Source: Methylopila turkensis (GTDB taxonomy: Bacteria > Pseudomonadota > Alphaproteobacteria > Rhizobiales > Methylopilaceae). Taken from it: DNA of 64,000 bases. The stretch's first letter is position 1. Each line of letters opens with the position of its first letter. The translations under genes and the position numbers were made by a program. The notes below the pieces were generated by a model that was not told where the DNA came from, ran no database searches, and worked only from the letters and a program-made list of their open reading frames with translations. The stretch covers positions 930,001-994,000 of the forward strand of contig NZ_BSFL01000003.1 in NCBI RefSeq assembly GCF_027922325.1, in the 5' to 3' direction. Below, in pieces: positions 12,485-22,394 of the stretch.

Positions 12485-13810
12485 TCAGAAGCTCTCCTTC
12501 AGCCAGCGGCCGACCCGGTGGATGTAGGTGTCCTTCTGCGTCTGCCCGCCGCGGCGCATCCGCTTCGGGTCGACGTGCTCCAGTCCCGCGACTTGCGGGA
12601 AGACCAGTAGTCCGACCGGCGCCGCGAAGGCCGGCCCCTTGGCCGCCTCGGGCAGCCCGCGGGCGCCCAGCGGGCGGCCGATGCGGACGGGCCGGTCGAG
12701 AATGCGGCGCGCGAGATCCGGCACGCCGGTGAGCTGGCAGGCGCCGCCGGTGAGCACGACCCGGCGCGCCTCGGAGGCGTAGCCGGAGGCCTTCAGCCGG
12801 TCGCGCAGCAGCTCGAGGATCTCCTCGACCCGCGGCTTGACGATCTTCACGATCATCGACTTCGGCACGTAGCTCGCGGCCTCCAGCTCGCTCTCGCCCA
12901 CTGGCGTGACCGCGAGCTGCTCGCGCTCGTCGGCGATCGAGGGGAACACGCTGGCGTGCAGCGTCTTCAGCCGCTCGGCCTCGTCGAGGCTGGTGGAGAG
13001 CCCGCGCGCGAGGTCGAGGGTGACGTGGCGCCCGCCGAGCGCGACCGCGTCGGAATGCACGAAGCCGCCGCCCTGGAACACCGCGACCGAGGTGGTGCCG
13101 CCGCCCATGTCGACCAGCGTGACGCCCATCTCGCTCTCGTCGTCGACGAGCGCCGCGAGGCCGGCCGCGTAAGGGGCGGCGACCATGGTCTCGACATGCA
13201 GATGGCAGCGCTCGACGCAGAGCATCAGGTTCCGCAAGGGCGCGCCCTCGGCGGTGACGATGTGCATGTCGACGCCGAGATGCTGGCCGACCATGCCGCG
13301 CGGATCGCGCACGCCGCGGGTGGCGTCGAGGCCGAAGCCCGTCGGGATCGAATGCACCACGGTGCGGTTCGGCCGCACGGTGTGGACGCAGCCCGCCTGC
13401 AGCACGCGGCGGATGTCGCGGTCCTCGACCGGACGGCCGGCGATGCCGACCTCGGCGTGGAAGGTCTCGCTCGACAGCCGGCCGGCGGAGACCGACACGA
13501 TGACGCTCTCGATCTGGACGCCGGCCATGCGCTCGGCGGCGTCGACCGCGAGCCGGATCGACTGCTCGGCCGCGTCCATGTCGACGATCTGGCCGTTCTT
13601 CACGCCGCGCGAGCGCTGGTGGCCGACGCCGATCAGCTCGACGAGATGGGAGCGGTCGGGCAGCGCGTCGCCGGGCTCGACCGGCTTCAGCCGGGCGACC
13701 AGGCAGGCGACCTTCGAGGTTCCGACGTCGAGCACCGACACCACGACGGCCCGCCGCGACGGCAGCGGCCGCATCTTGGGAACGACGCCGTAGGGGAACG
13801 CCTGACTCAT
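12485..13810 (-). CDS. ftsA: Cell division protein FtsA
   Basis: Actin-like ATPase that tethers FtsZ to the membrane. The 441-aa chain carries the phosphate-1 motif [13 protein letters not shown] near residue 26, the SHS2 (1C) domain region with [10 protein letters not shown], the phosphate-2 motif [15 protein letters not shown] and the adenosine motif [13 protein letters not shown]. The C-terminus ends in a short basic amphipathic stretch [11 protein letters not shown], the usual membrane-targeting helix. The ATG overlaps the ftsQ stop (ATGA), so translation is coupled. It is adjacent to ftsZ, as in nearly all dcw clusters. Confidence 0.97.
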   Translation of the reverse strand: MSQAFPYGVVPKMRPLPSRRAVVVSVLDVGTSKVACLVARLKPVEPGDALPDRSHLVELIGVGHQRSRGVKNGQIVDMDAAEQSIRLAVDAAERMAGVQIESVIVSVSAGRLSSETFHAEVGIAGRPVEDRDIRRVLQAGCVHTVRPNRTVVHSIPTGFGLDATRGVRDPRGMVGQHLGVDMHIVTAEGAPLRNLMLCVERCHLHVETMVAAPYAAGLAALVDDESEMGVTLVDMGGGTTSVAVFQGGGFVHSDAVALGGRHVTLDLARGLSTSLDEAERLKTLHASVFPSIADEREQLAVTPVGESELEAASYVPKSMIVKIVKPRVEEILELLRDRLKASGYASEARRVVLTGGACQLTGVPDLARRILDRPVRIGRPLGARGLPEAAKGPAFAAPVGLLVFPQVAGLEHVDPKRMRRGGQTQKDTYIHRVGRWLKESF

Positions 13811-14832
13811 GCCCCGCCCGCCTTCTTCCTGGCCTTCTCCGCGGCCTTCTCGGCCTCGGCGAGCGTCTCCGCGGCCTCCGGGGTCAGCCGGACCACGAGG
13901 CGCTTCGGATCGCGCAGATCGACGGCGGTGACGCCCTTGCCGAACAGGTCGTCGCGGGTCTGGACCTGCTCCAGCCGCGTCAGCGCCGCGGCGAAGCCGA
14001 GCTCCGGAAGCTTGACCTCGACGCCGGAGCGCAGGCGCAGGTTCCAGCGCCGCTCGGCGACGAGCACCGCGGCGTAGGTCTGCTCGCGGATCAGCGGCGC
14101 GGAGGCGAGCGCCTCAAGCAGCGCGCCGGCCTTCAGGTTGGCGGAGGGGCCTACGACCAGCGGCAGATGCGCGAAGCGCGAGTCGCGGAACTCGTCGATC
14201 GGGGTGCCGTCGGCCGCGAGGATCTGCACCTTGCCGTCGTGCTGCCAGAGCGCGAACGGCTTGCGCTCGACCAGATGCACGGTGACGCGGTCGGGATAGA
14301 GCTTGCGGACGGTGGCGTCGGCAACCAGCGGATTCGCCATAAGGCGCTCGCGGGCGGCCTTCACGTCGAGGAACGGCAGCGCCGTGTCGTCCTTGACGCC
14401 GAGCGCCAGCAGCACCTCGTCGTCGGTCAGCGCGTTCTGCCCCTCGGTCGCGACCGCGACGACGCGGAAGCCGACGGCGTTCGCGACCGTGACGTGCAGA
14501 TTCTCGATCTCGTGGCGGACGGCCGGCCAGTGCCCGCCCTCGATCATGCCGACGAGGCCGGTGGCGGCGTAGAGCAGCGCCGACAGCGCCACGCCGACCC
14601 GGCGGCGGCGCACGATGCGCTCGAAGCGGAAACGGAAGGCGGACCAGCGGCTCGCGCCGATCACTTCATGGACGTCGTCGAGGTCGGGGCGCGGCTGGCG
14701 GGCGTTCTCGCCGACCTTGCGCATGTTCGGCCCGGTCTTGAACACCGTGGTCCGGCGCTGCGCCGGGCCGCGCCCGCCGGCGGGCGGCGCGGGGCGTTCT
14801 AGCGATCTAAGGAGGCGTCCTCCACTAGCCAT
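13807..14832 (-). CDS. ftsQ: Cell division protein FtsQ
   Basis: Bitopic divisome protein that links early and late division proteins. The 341-aa protein has a basic cytoplasmic N-tail of about 90 residues, one transmembrane helix VGVALSALLYAATGLVGM, then the POTRA domain (FRVVAVATEGQNALTDDEVLLALGV is its core) and the beta domain with YPDRVTVHLVERKPFALWQ. The C-terminus is an Ala/Lys/Glu-rich tail. ATG 14832 overlaps the end of ddl by 34 bp, which is long but allowed by a GGTGAG upstream; a start inside the tail cannot be excluded. The stop overlaps ftsA. Confidence 0.93.
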   Translation of the reverse strand: MASGGRLLRSLERPAPPAGGRGPAQRRTTVFKTGPNMRKVGENARQPRPDLDDVHEVIGASRWSAFRFRFERIVRRRRVGVALSALLYAATGLVGMIEGGHWPAVRHEIENLHVTVANAVGFRVVAVATEGQNALTDDEVLLALGVKDDTALPFLDVKAARERLMANPLVADATVRKLYPDRVTVHLVERKPFALWQHDGKVQILAADGTPIDEFRDSRFAHLPLVVGPSANLKAGALLEALASAPLIREQTYAAVLVAERRWNLRLRSGVEVKLPELGFAAALTRLEQVQTRDDLFGKGVTAVDLRDPKRLVVRLTPEAAETLAEAEKAAEKARKKAGGA

Positions 14833-15719
14833 CGAACAAGCTCACCAAACCCCATGCCGGCATAAGCGGCGAGTTCCGGCACGAGCGACGTCTCCGTCAT
14901 GCCAGGCTGCGTGTTCACTTCGAGGCAGACGAGCTCTCCCGTTCCGCCTTCGCGGTCGTCGAAACGGAAATCGGCCCTGCTGACCCCGCGGCACCCGAGA
15001 GCGTGGTGCGCCGCGACAGCCAGTTTTCGGACCTCTTGGTAAACAAAGGATGAAATTTTCGCGGGCAGGACGTGTTGCGAACCGCCCTTCGCGTACTTGG
15101 CGTCGAAGTCGTACCAGCCCTCGCCGGGCACGATTTCGATGACGTCGAGCGCCTCGCCGTTGAGCACGGCGCAGGTAAGCTCTTTGCCAGCCACGAAATT
15201 CTCCGCAAGCAGCAGATCGCCGTGGGCCCAGTCCCCTCGGGTCAGCTCCTGCGGCGGGTGGGCGTGGTCTTCGTTAACGATCAGCACCCCGACCGACGAT
15301 CCGCCGTCGACAGGCTTGAGAACGTAAGGCGGCGTCAGAACGTGACCGGCCGCCGCTTCTTCTCGTGTGACCACTTTGCCGCGGGGCACCGAAACCCCCG
15401 CTGCGGCCATCACCGTTTTCGCGCGCTCCTTGTGCATGGCGAGCGACGAGGCCAGCACGCCAGAGTGCGTGTAGGGGATTCCCATGATCTCCAGCAGGCC
15501 CTGCACGGTGCCGTCCTCGCCGAACCGACCGTGCAGCGCGTTGAAGCACACGTCCGGCCGGGTCTTCGCCAGCACGTCGGCGAGGTCGCGGCCGACGTCG
15601 ATCGGCGTGACGCGAAAACCCTCGCCTTCCAAGGCCTTGGCGCAGGCGGCTCCCGACCAGAGCGAGACCTGCCGCTCTGAGGACCAGCCGCCCATCAGGA
15701 CGGCGACGTGCTTGGACAT
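14799..15719 (-). CDS. ddl: D-alanine--D-alanine ligase
   Basis: ATP-grasp enzyme that makes the D-Ala-D-Ala dipeptide for MurF. The 306-aa protein starts with VAVLMGGWSSERQVSL and has NALHGRFGEDGTVQGLLE, then KPVDGGSSVGV in the ATP-grasp region and the metal-binding region LVCLEVNTQPGMTETSLVPE near the end. Start ATG 15719 gives the normal family length and has GGGAAA upstream. It is separated from murB by 158 bp that contain an inverted repeat, and its end overlaps ftsQ. Confidence 0.96.
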   Translation of the reverse strand: MSKHVAVLMGGWSSERQVSLWSGAACAKALEGEGFRVTPIDVGRDLADVLAKTRPDVCFNALHGRFGEDGTVQGLLEIMGIPYTHSGVLASSLAMHKERAKTVMAAAGVSVPRGKVVTREEAAAGHVLTPPYVLKPVDGGSSVGVLIVNEDHAHPPQELTRGDWAHGDLLLAENFVAGKELTCAVLNGEALDVIEIVPGEGWYDFDAKYAKGGSQHVLPAKISSFVYQEVRKLAVAAHHALGCRGVSRADFRFDDREGGTGELVCLEVNTQPGMTETSLVPELAAYAGMGFGELVRWLVEDASLDR

Positions 15720-15742
15720 GTGTGTTTCCCGAAGCTCGACCT

Positions 15743-15864
15743 CTTGTCCCGGCCTTGAGCCGGGACCCAGACGCGCGGACATTTCCAAGAACAGGCGCTG
15801 CCGAACGGCGCGCTTCCAGATTCGAACGCAGCGGTTCTGGGTCCCGGCTCAAGGCCGGGGCAAG
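15743..15864. repeat. Inverted repeat pair inside the dcw operon (murB-ddl gap)
   Basis: A 28-bp arm at 15743-15770 recurs inverted at 15837-15864 with one mismatch. The motif (core CCCGGCCTTGAGCCGGGACC) looks like a mobile extragenic palindromic sequence. The two arms enclose about 66 bp and occupy most of the 158-bp space between murB and ddl. Transcribed, they would form a large stem-loop within the division mRNA. Confidence 0.7.
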
Positions 15865-15877
15865 AGCGCGGCTTCCG

Positions 15878-16792
15878 TCAGGCCGCGACCCCGATCCGCT
15901 TGATCTCCCACTCGAGCTCGACGCCCGAGGTCTCCCGCACCCGCCGGCGAATCTCCTCGCCCAGCGTCTCGATGTCGGAAGCGACGGCGCCGCCGGTGTT
16001 GAGCAGGAAGTTGCAGTGCATCTCCGAAACCTGCGCGCCGCCGACCGAAAACCCTCTCATGCCGGCCTGGTCGATCAGCTTCCAGGCGGCGTGGCCGGGC
16101 GGATTCTTGAAGGTCGAGCCGCCGGTGCGCGACTTTACGGGCTGGGTGGACTCGCGATGCCGCAGCACCTCGTCCATCTCGGCCCGGATGGCGTCGCGCT
16201 CGGCCGGCGCGCCCTCGAACAGGGCCCCGGTGAAGATCACGTCGGCCGGCGCCGCGGAATGGCGGTAGGAATAGCCCATCTCGGCCTTCGAGAGCGTGCG
16301 CCGCCGGCCCGAGCGGTCGACGCCATAGACCTCGACCACGCGGTCGGAGGTCTCGGTCCCGTTGGCGCCGGCGTTCATGCGCAGCGCGCCGCCGATCGCG
16401 CCGGGAATGCCGGCGTAGAAGGCGAAGCCGCCGATGCCGGCCTCATGGGCGGCGATCGCCATGCGCTTGTCGGCCGCGGCGGCGCCCGCCTTCAGCCTTG
16501 CGCCGCCCGCCGGCGCGATGCCGGCGAAGGCGCGTCCGAGCCGCACGGTCACCCCGGGCAGCCCGCCGTCGCGGACGAGAAGGTTCGAGCCGAGGCCGAT
16601 CGGCGTCACTGGAACGTCCGCCGGCGCTCGCTCCAGGAAGTAGGCGAGATCGTCCTCGTCCTCGGGCGTGAACAGCGCCTCGGCCGGGCCGCCGACGCGG
16701 AACCACGCGAGGTCGGCCAGGCGCTGGTCGGCGACCAGCCTGCCGCGGAGTTCGGGCATCGCCGCCCGGAGCTTCGCGGCGAGTTCGCTCAC
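15878..16792 (-). CDS. murB: UDP-N-acetylenolpyruvoylglucosamine reductase MurB
   Basis: Reduces UDP-GlcNAc-enolpyruvate to UDP-MurNAc using FAD and NADPH. From the GTG at 16792 the protein is 304 aa, the normal length. It shows [14 protein letters not shown] FAD contacts ([16 protein letters not shown]), [16 protein letters not shown], the YSYRHSA motif, the proton-donor serine region in [18 protein letters not shown], and [11 protein letters not shown]. The start was chosen at GTG because its first bases overlap the stop of the small upstream ORF (GTGA), the same junction type seen elsewhere in this cluster. A murB-ddl gap of 158 bp follows. Confidence 0.95.
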   Translation of the reverse strand: MSELAAKLRAAMPELRGRLVADQRLADLAWFRVGGPAEALFTPEDEDDLAYFLERAPADVPVTPIGLGSNLLVRDGGLPGVTVRLGRAFAGIAPAGGARLKAGAAAADKRMAIAAHEAGIGGFAFYAGIPGAIGGALRMNAGANGTETSDRVVEVYGVDRSGRRRTLSKAEMGYSYRHSAAPADVIFTGALFEGAPAERDAIRAEMDEVLRHRESTQPVKSRTGGSTFKNPPGHAAWKLIDQAGMRGFSVGGAQVSEMHCNFLLNTGGAVASDIETLGEEIRRRVRETSGVELEWEIKRIGVAA

Positions 16793-16992
16793 CGGCGGCG
16801 GGCCCTGAGCGACAGCGGCGCCTCGACCCGGCGCGTCGCCTGTTCGTCGGGGGCGTCGAGGTCGACGACGTCCGGGACCGGCGCGGCCATGACCGGCTCG
16901 ATCGCCGTGTCCGGGATCCACCCGGCCATCTGCTGCGTCCGGGTGCGGGAGCGCCGCCCCTCTCCAAACTGCGTTCTTCCCAACTGGGGCAT
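16789..16992 (-). CDS. Small 67-aa ORF coupled between murC and murB, function unknown
   Basis: A 67-residue frame fills the gap between murC and murB exactly. Its ATG overlaps the murC stop by one base (TAATG) and its TGA overlaps the murB GTG by four bases (GTGA). The protein starts [14 protein letters not shown], is basic at both ends (it ends SLRARRR), and has a middle rich in Pro, Val and Asp ([13 protein letters not shown]). It has no signal peptide or transmembrane helix. I recognise no family. The double coupling suggests it is translated as part of the operon; it could also be a spacer whose translation merely carries ribosomes to murB. Confidence 0.6.
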   Translation of the reverse strand: MPQLGRTQFGEGRRSRTRTQQMAGWIPDTAIEPVMAAPVPDVVDLDAPDEQATRRVEAPLSLRARRR

Positions 16993-18410
16993 TATGCGCC
17001 CTCTCCTCTTGTCAGAGCCGCCAGTTCGTCCGGCAGGGCGGCGGCCCAGTAGGTGCTCGTGCCGGCGCCGAGCAGAACGACGTAATCGCCCGGCCGGGCG
17101 ATGCTCGCGACGACCCCGGCCAGCGCCTGCGGCGCCTCGAGCGGCGTCACATGCCTGTGCCCCCGGGCGCGCAAGCCTGCGACCAGCCCATCGCGGTCCG
17201 CGCCTTCGATCGGCTGCTCCCCCGCGGCGTAGACGTCGGCGACGATCACCGTGTCGGCGTCGTTGAAGCAGCTCGAGAAGCCGTCGAACAGCGCATGGAG
17301 TCGCGAATAGCGGTGCGGCTGCACGACCGCAATCACCCGTCCGTCGGTGGAGGCGCGCGCGGCCTTCAGCACGGCCGAGATTTCCACAGGATGATGGCCG
17401 TAATCGTCGAAGATCGAGACGCCGTTCCACTCGCCGGTGCGGGTGAAGCGGCGCTTGACGCCGCCGAAGCGCGCGAGCCCGGTGCGGATCTGCTCCGCCG
17501 AGACGCCGAGCTCATGGGCGACGGCGATGGCGGCGGTGGCGTTCAGCGCGTTGTGGCGCCCCGCCATGGGCAGCGTCAGGTCGTCGATGCGCGTTTCAGC
17601 GCCCGACTTGCGGTCGCGGATGACGATGCGGAACTTCGCGACGCCGCCGCGGAGGTCGACGTCGAGCAGCCTCACGTCCGCCTGCGGGTTCTCGCCATAG
17701 GTCACGACCCGGCGGTCCTCGATCGTGCCGACCATCTCCTGCACCGTCGGATGGTCGAGGCACATGACCGCGAAACCATAGAACGGCACGTTCTCGACGA
17801 AGGTGCGGAACGCCGCCTTGATGGCGTCGAAGGTGCCGAAATGGTCGAGATGCTCGGGGTCGATGTTGGTGACGACCGCGACGTCGGCCGGCAGCTTGAG
17901 GAAGGTGCCGTCGCTCTCGTCGGCCTCGACCACCATCCAGTCGCCTTCGCCCATGCGGGCGTTGGTGCCGTAGGCGTTGATGATGCCGCCGTTGATCACG
18001 GTCGGGTCCATCGCGCCCGCGTCGAGCAGGGTCGCGACCAGCGAGGTGGTCGTGGTCTTTCCGTGGGTTCCGGCGACGGCGACGCAGGTCTTCAGCCGCA
18101 TCAGCTCGGCCAGCATCTCGGCGCGCCGCACCACCGGCAGCCGCTTCTCGCGGGCGGCGGCGAGCTCCGGATTGCCGCGCTTGATGGCGGAGGACACCAC
18201 CACGACCTCGGCCTCGCCGAGGTTCTCGGCCGCATGGCCGATGACGACCTCGATGCCCTTCTCGCGCAGCCGCTTGACGTTCGCGCTTTCGGCGGCGTCC
18301 GAGCCCTGGACCTTGTAGCCGTGGTTCGCCAGCACCTCCGCGATGCCGGACATGCCGATGCCGCCGATGCCGACGAAGTGGACGGGGCCGATGTCGCGGG
18401 GAAGCTTCAT
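16992..18410 (-). CDS. murC: UDP-N-acetylmuramate--L-alanine ligase MurC
   Basis: Adds L-Ala to UDP-MurNAc, the first peptide-stem step. The 472-aa protein begins [27 protein letters not shown] (UDP-binding domain), has the ATP P-loop [14 protein letters not shown] near residue 110, the central-domain EADESDGTF and [14 protein letters not shown], and the C-terminal [13 protein letters not shown] 18410 was chosen from the conserved N-terminus; the ribosome site is weak. It follows murG by 22 bp and its stop overlaps the 67-aa ORF. Confidence 0.97.
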   Translation of the reverse strand: MKLPRDIGPVHFVGIGGIGMSGIAEVLANHGYKVQGSDAAESANVKRLREKGIEVVIGHAAENLGEAEVVVVSSAIKRGNPELAAAREKRLPVVRRAEMLAELMRLKTCVAVAGTHGKTTTTSLVATLLDAGAMDPTVINGGIINAYGTNARMGEGDWMVVEADESDGTFLKLPADVAVVTNIDPEHLDHFGTFDAIKAAFRTFVENVPFYGFAVMCLDHPTVQEMVGTIEDRRVVTYGENPQADVRLLDVDLRGGVAKFRIVIRDRKSGAETRIDDLTLPMAGRHNALNATAAIAVAHELGVSAEQIRTGLARFGGVKRRFTRTGEWNGVSIFDDYGHHPVEISAVLKAARASTDGRVIAVVQPHRYSRLHALFDGFSSCFNDADTVIVADVYAAGEQPIEGADRDGLVAGLRARGHRHVTPLEAPQALAGVVASIARPGDYVVLLGAGTSTYWAAALPDELAALTRGEGA

Positions 18411-18432
18411 GGGGATGCGCGGAGCCGGTGGT

Positions 18433-19563
18433 TCAGGATGCGGGGGGTGCGGCGACCGCCGGGGCGGCGGACGCCAGACGGGCGGTGGCCAATACCACAT
18501 CGGCGAGGCGCGCGGCTGCATCCGGTTTGCCGACCTGCCGCGCGGCGGCCGCGGAGGCGGCGAGCGCTTCGGGATCGTTAAGCCGCACGCTGAGCTCGTC
18601 GGCCAGCGCGTCCGGCGTGAAGCGGCTCTGCGCGGTCACGACCGCGCCGCCCGCCATGGCGAGCGCGTTGGCGTTGGCGAGCTGGTCGTTGTCGAGCGCG
18701 TGCGGCAGCGGCACCAGGATCGACGGGCGCCCGATCACCGACAGCTCGGCGACCGTGGACGCGCCGGCGCGGGCGATGACGAAATGGGCGAGCGCCATGC
18801 GCGCCGGCATGTCGTCGAAGAAGGTCGCGAGCGCGGCCTCGACGCCGGCCGCGGCGTAGGCGCGGCGCACGTCCTCGAGGTCCTCGGGCCTCGCCTGCTG
18901 GGTCACGCGGATGCGCGAGCGCAGCTCGATGGGCAGTTTCGCGATGGCGAGCGGCGCGACCTCGGACATGACGCGGGCGCCCTGGCTGCCGCCGAAGACC
19001 AGCAGGCGCACCGGCTGCTCGCCGACGGGCGTCTGGTAGGCGACGCGGCTCGCGGCGAGCACCTGCGGCCGGACCGGATTGCCCACATGGACCGGCCGGG
19101 CGCCCTCCGGCAGGCCGGCGACGGTCGGAAAGCCGGTCGCGATCGCGGTGGCGAACTTCGCCAGCATGCGGTTTGCGCGGCCCATGACCGCGTTCTGCTC
19201 GTGCAGGATGACGGGGACGCCGACGAGCTTCGCCGCGGCGAGCGGCGGGAAGCTCGGGTAGCCGCCGAAGCCGACCACGGCCGCCGGCCGCACCCGGCGG
19301 ATGATCCCCGCGCTGCGGGCGACGCCGCGGGCGAGCGTCAGCCCGAGCTTGGCGTAGGCCGCGAGCCCGGAGCCGCGGATGGTGTCGGCGGGCGTCGCGT
19401 GCAGCGCGCGGGCCGGAAAGTGCTTGGCGTAGGCGAGCGCGCGCTCGTCGGTGATCAGCTCGACGGCGACGCCGCGCCGGGCGAGCTCGATCGCCAGCGC
19501 CTCCGCGGGGAACAGGTGGCCGCCGGTGCCGCCGGCCGCCAGCAGGATCGGCCGGTCGCTCAT
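18433..19563 (-). CDS. murG: UDP-GlcNAc:lipid I N-acetylglucosaminyltransferase MurG
   Basis: GT28 glycosyltransferase that converts lipid I to lipid II on the inner face of the membrane. The 376-aa protein has the N-terminal glycine-rich loop [18 protein letters not shown], the motif [38 protein letters not shown], and the donor-binding motif [39 protein letters not shown]-terminal Ala/Pro tail is a little longer than usual. ATG 19563 overlaps the ftsW stop (ATGA). Confidence 0.97.
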   Translation of the reverse strand: MSDRPILLAAGGTGGHLFPAEALAIELARRGVAVELITDERALAYAKHFPARALHATPADTIRGSGLAAYAKLGLTLARGVARSAGIIRRVRPAAVVGFGGYPSFPPLAAAKLVGVPVILHEQNAVMGRANRMLAKFATAIATGFPTVAGLPEGARPVHVGNPVRPQVLAASRVAYQTPVGEQPVRLLVFGGSQGARVMSEVAPLAIAKLPIELRSRIRVTQQARPEDLEDVRRAYAAAGVEAALATFFDDMPARMALAHFVIARAGASTVAELSVIGRPSILVPLPHALDNDQLANANALAMAGGAVVTAQSRFTPDALADELSVRLNDPEALAASAAAARQVGKPDAAARLADVVLATARLASAAPAVAAPPAS

Positions 19564-20738
19564 GCGCGGGCGCCGACCGGAAGCCGCCCCTGGTGCCGGA
19601 CATGGCGGGCGATCTCGTTCGCGAGCGTGTCGGTGCGCGGCCGGCGCCGGGTGAGCGCGAGCAGCATGCCCATGCCGAGCGCGAGCGCGAGCATCGACGA
19701 GCCGCCGTAGGAGATGAACGGCAGCGTCATGCCCTTCGCCGGCATCAGGTGAAGATTAACCGCCATATTGATCGCCGATTGCAGGCCGAACAGCATCGTT
19801 AACCCGGCGATCGCGAGCCGCACGAAGCCGTCCTGCTCCCGGCGCGCGTGCCACAGCCCGCGCAGCACGATGAAGGCGTAGAGCGAGACGATCGCGATGC
19901 AGAACACGATGCCGAACTCCTCGGCCGTCACCGCGAAGATGAAATCGGTGTGCCCGTCCGGGATGATGCGCTTGACCGTGCCCTCGCCCGGCCCCTTGCC
20001 GAACCACCCGGCCTGCATGAAGGCGTCGGTCGCGCGGTCGATCTGGAAGGTGTCGCCGGTCTCCGGATTCATGAAGCGGTCGATGCGGCGCGCCACATGC
20101 GGAAGCAGCTGGTAGGCGGTCAGCAGGCCGAACACGCCGGCGCCGCCGAGGCCGACGACCCAGATCCACGGCAGGCCCGCAAGGAAGAACAGCGCGCCCC
20201 AGACCGCGGTGACGAGCACGGTCTGGCCGAGGTCGGGCTGCAGCACGAGCAGGCCGACGACCGCGCCCAGCAGCAGCGTCGCGAGGATGTGCCCCGGCAT
20301 GTCGCGGCGCTCCGCGCCCTCGGCGAACAGCCACGCCGCGATGACGATGAAGGCGGGCTTCACGAACTCCGACGGCTGCACGCCGAACGAGCCGACCTGC
20401 AGCCAGCGCCGCGAACCCTTGATCTCCATGCCGATGACGAGGGTGGCCGCGAGCGCCATCAGCCCGCCGAGGAAGGCGATCCAGGCGAGCCGTCGGGCCT
20501 GGTTGGGGCTCAGGAACGAGATGCCGATCATGATGACCAGCGCCGGCACGAGGAACATCACCTGCCGGTTGACGAAGTGGAACATGTCGTCGAGGCCGAT
20601 GCGCTCCGCCACCGGCGGCGACGCCGCGAGCGACAGCACGACGCCGAGCACCATGAGCGCGCCCACCGCCGCGAGCAGCGCGCGGTCGACGGTCCACCAC
20701 CATTCGCCGAAAACGGTTCGTTCCGCGCGGGAGATCAT
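19560..20738 (-). CDS. ftsW: Peptidoglycan glycosyltransferase FtsW (SEDS family)
   Basis: Septal SEDS polymerase that works with FtsI. The 392-aa protein has about ten hydrophobic segments starting at residue 23 (LLAAVGALMVLGVVLSL). Recognisable SEDS motifs are GIEIKGSRRWL-like MEIKGSRRWLQVGSFGVQPSEF near residue 105, QPDLGQTVLVTAVW, GPGEGTVKRIIPDGHTDFIFAV with the conserved extracellular loop, and LPFISYGGSS near the end. ATG 20738 has TTGGAG about 10 bases upstream. The 112-bp gap after murD is the first break in the coupled chain and may hold an internal promoter, being AT-richer around 20800-20825. Confidence 0.96.
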   Translation of the reverse strand: MISRAERTVFGEWWWTVDRALLAAVGALMVLGVVLSLAASPPVAERIGLDDMFHFVNRQVMFLVPALVIMIGISFLSPNQARRLAWIAFLGGLMALAATLVIGMEIKGSRRWLQVGSFGVQPSEFVKPAFIVIAAWLFAEGAERRDMPGHILATLLLGAVVGLLVLQPDLGQTVLVTAVWGALFFLAGLPWIWVVGLGGAGVFGLLTAYQLLPHVARRIDRFMNPETGDTFQIDRATDAFMQAGWFGKGPGEGTVKRIIPDGHTDFIFAVTAEEFGIVFCIAIVSLYAFIVLRGLWHARREQDGFVRLAIAGLTMLFGLQSAINMAVNLHLMPAKGMTLPFISYGGSSMLALALGMGMLLALTRRRPRTDTLANEIARHVRHQGRLPVGARA

Positions 20739-20850
20739 CCGCCTACTCCAATCCGACGCGACGCGTCGTCCGCCACGGCGCGCGCGATGCGGCAGCATGA
20801 GACGATTAGGGTTAACGAAATCCGACCATCGCCGGATCGCGCCCCCGCCT

Positions 20851-22164
20851 TCATCGTGCGTCGAGGGCCTGCACGGCCCTGCGGAACGCCTCGCCGCGCT
20901 GTTCGAAATTGCGGAACTGGTCGAAGGAAGCGCAGGCCGGCGAGAACAGCACCACGGGCTCGGCCTCGCCGGAGGCTTCGGCGTCCGACGCCGCCGCCTC
21001 GGTCGCGCGTTCGATCGTTCCGAGCTCGGCGTGCGGAACGCCATGCGCTGCCAGCGTCTTCGCGAACGCCGCCGACGCCTCGCCGATCAGGTAGGCCTTC
21101 GTCACTCTCCCGAACAGCGGAACGAGCGCCTCGACGCCGCCGGTCTTCGGCTTGCCGCCAAGGATCCAGAACACCTTTTCGAACGACGCCAGCGCCTTCT
21201 CGGCGCTGTCGGCGTTGGTCGCCTTGGAGTCGTTGATGAAGGTCGTCCGGCCCGGGCCCGGAACCTCCTCCATGCGGTGAGCGAGGCCCGGAAAGCTCGC
21301 GAAGCCGTCGAAGGTCGCCTCGTCCGGGAGGCCGAGCGCGCGCGCGGCCGCCAGCGCCGCGGAGGCGTTCTGGACGTTGTGCGCCCCGCGCAAAGCGCGC
21401 GCCCGCGACAGATTCAGCGGGTCGGTCTCGGAGATCGCGACGACTCGGCCGCCTTCGCCGCCGATGCGTTCGGCCATGGCGCGCGCGAACGCGTCGTCGC
21501 GACCGACCACGGCGGTCCCGGAGCGCGCGACCAGCCTCTCCTTGATCGCAGCGTAGTTCTCCATCGCGCCATGCCGCTCGAGATGGTCCTCAGACAGGTT
21601 CAGCATGACGCCGACGGTGGGATCGAGCGTCGGCGCGAGGTCGATCTGGTAGGACGAGCACTCGACGACATGCACGCGGTTCGCGGCGGGCGGCGCTAGG
21701 TCGAGCACGGCGACGCCGATGTTGCCGCCCATCTGGACGTCCCAGCCGGCCGAGCGCAGCACATGCGCGATCAGCGCGGTGGTCGTCGACTTGCCGTTGG
21801 TGCCGGTGATCGCGACGAACGGCGCGTCCGGAGCGATCGCGCGACGCTCGCGGCAGAATATCTCGACGTCGCCGATGATCTCGACGCCCGCAGCCTGCGC
21901 GCGTTGGACGGACCAGTGCGGCGCCGGGTGCGTCAACGGCACGCCGGGCGCGAGCACGAGGCTGTCGAAAGTCCCGAAATCCGCGGCGCGCAGGTCGCCG
22001 GTCGGCAGGCCTTCGGCCTCCGCCTTCGCGACGGCGTCCATGGAATCGTCGAAGGCGAGCACGGCGGCTCCGCCGGCGACGAGGCTGCGCACCGTCGACA
22101 GCCCGGACCCGCCGAGGCCAAAGACGGCGACGCGCCTGCCGGCGAATGCGGTCGCGGGCGTCAC
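20851..22164 (-). CDS. murD: UDP-N-acetylmuramoyl-L-alanine--D-glutamate ligase MurD
   Basis: Adds D-Glu to UDP-MurNAc-L-Ala. The 437-aa protein has the N-terminal nucleotide fold [17 protein letters not shown], the ATP loop [18 protein letters not shown] near residue 115, [23 protein letters not shown], and the C-terminal [15 protein letters not shown] and WILGGKPK. The GTG start at 22164 overlaps the stop of the 77-aa ORF (GTGA). Family identification is secure. Confidence 0.97.
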   Translation of the reverse strand: MTPATAFAGRRVAVFGLGGSGLSTVRSLVAGGAAVLAFDDSMDAVAKAEAEGLPTGDLRAADFGTFDSLVLAPGVPLTHPAPHWSVQRAQAAGVEIIGDVEIFCRERRAIAPDAPFVAITGTNGKSTTTALIAHVLRSAGWDVQMGGNIGVAVLDLAPPAANRVHVVECSSYQIDLAPTLDPTVGVMLNLSEDHLERHGAMENYAAIKERLVARSGTAVVGRDDAFARAMAERIGGEGGRVVAISETDPLNLSRARALRGAHNVQNASAALAAARALGLPDEATFDGFASFPGLAHRMEEVPGPGRTTFINDSKATNADSAEKALASFEKVFWILGGKPKTGGVEALVPLFGRVTKAYLIGEASAAFAKTLAAHGVPHAELGTIERATEAAASDAEASGEAEPVVLFSPACASFDQFRNFEQRGEAFRRAVQALDAR

Positions 22165-22394
22165 GAGGCGAGCCCCCGCCGCGCGCGGGAAATCCAGAGC
22201 ATGAGCCCCTGCCCGCCCGAAGCCGCTTCGATGGCGATTTCCCGCGCCGGCCCGCTGCCCCGGCTGGACGAGGGCTCCCCGAAGGGCGCAGTCGTCGCCT
22301 CCGCCGCAGCGGACCTGCCGCCGTCCGCCGGAGACCCGAAGTGCGCGACGCTTTCCGGCGCGCGAACCGACGTCGAGCCCGTCATCGCGCTCAC
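22161..22394 (-). CDS. Small 77-aa ORF coupled between mraY and murD, function unknown
   Basis: A 77-codon frame fills the space between mraY and murD exactly. Its GTG overlaps the mraY stop (GTGA) and its own TGA overlaps the murD GTG (GTGA). The sequence is rich in Ser, Ala and Gly for most of its length, then has a short hydrophobic-basic end ([14 protein letters not shown]). An internal ATG at residue 4 is an alternative start. No domain or signal peptide was recognised. Without this frame the otherwise unbroken coupled series from mraZ to murD would have a 226-bp hole, which is the main reason to believe it is translated. It could be a low-complexity coupling peptide rather than a functional protein. 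Confidence 0.6.
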   Translation of the reverse strand: MSAMTGSTSVRAPESVAHFGSPADGGRSAAAEATTAPFGEPSSSRGSGPAREIAIEAASGGQGLMLWISRARRGLAS

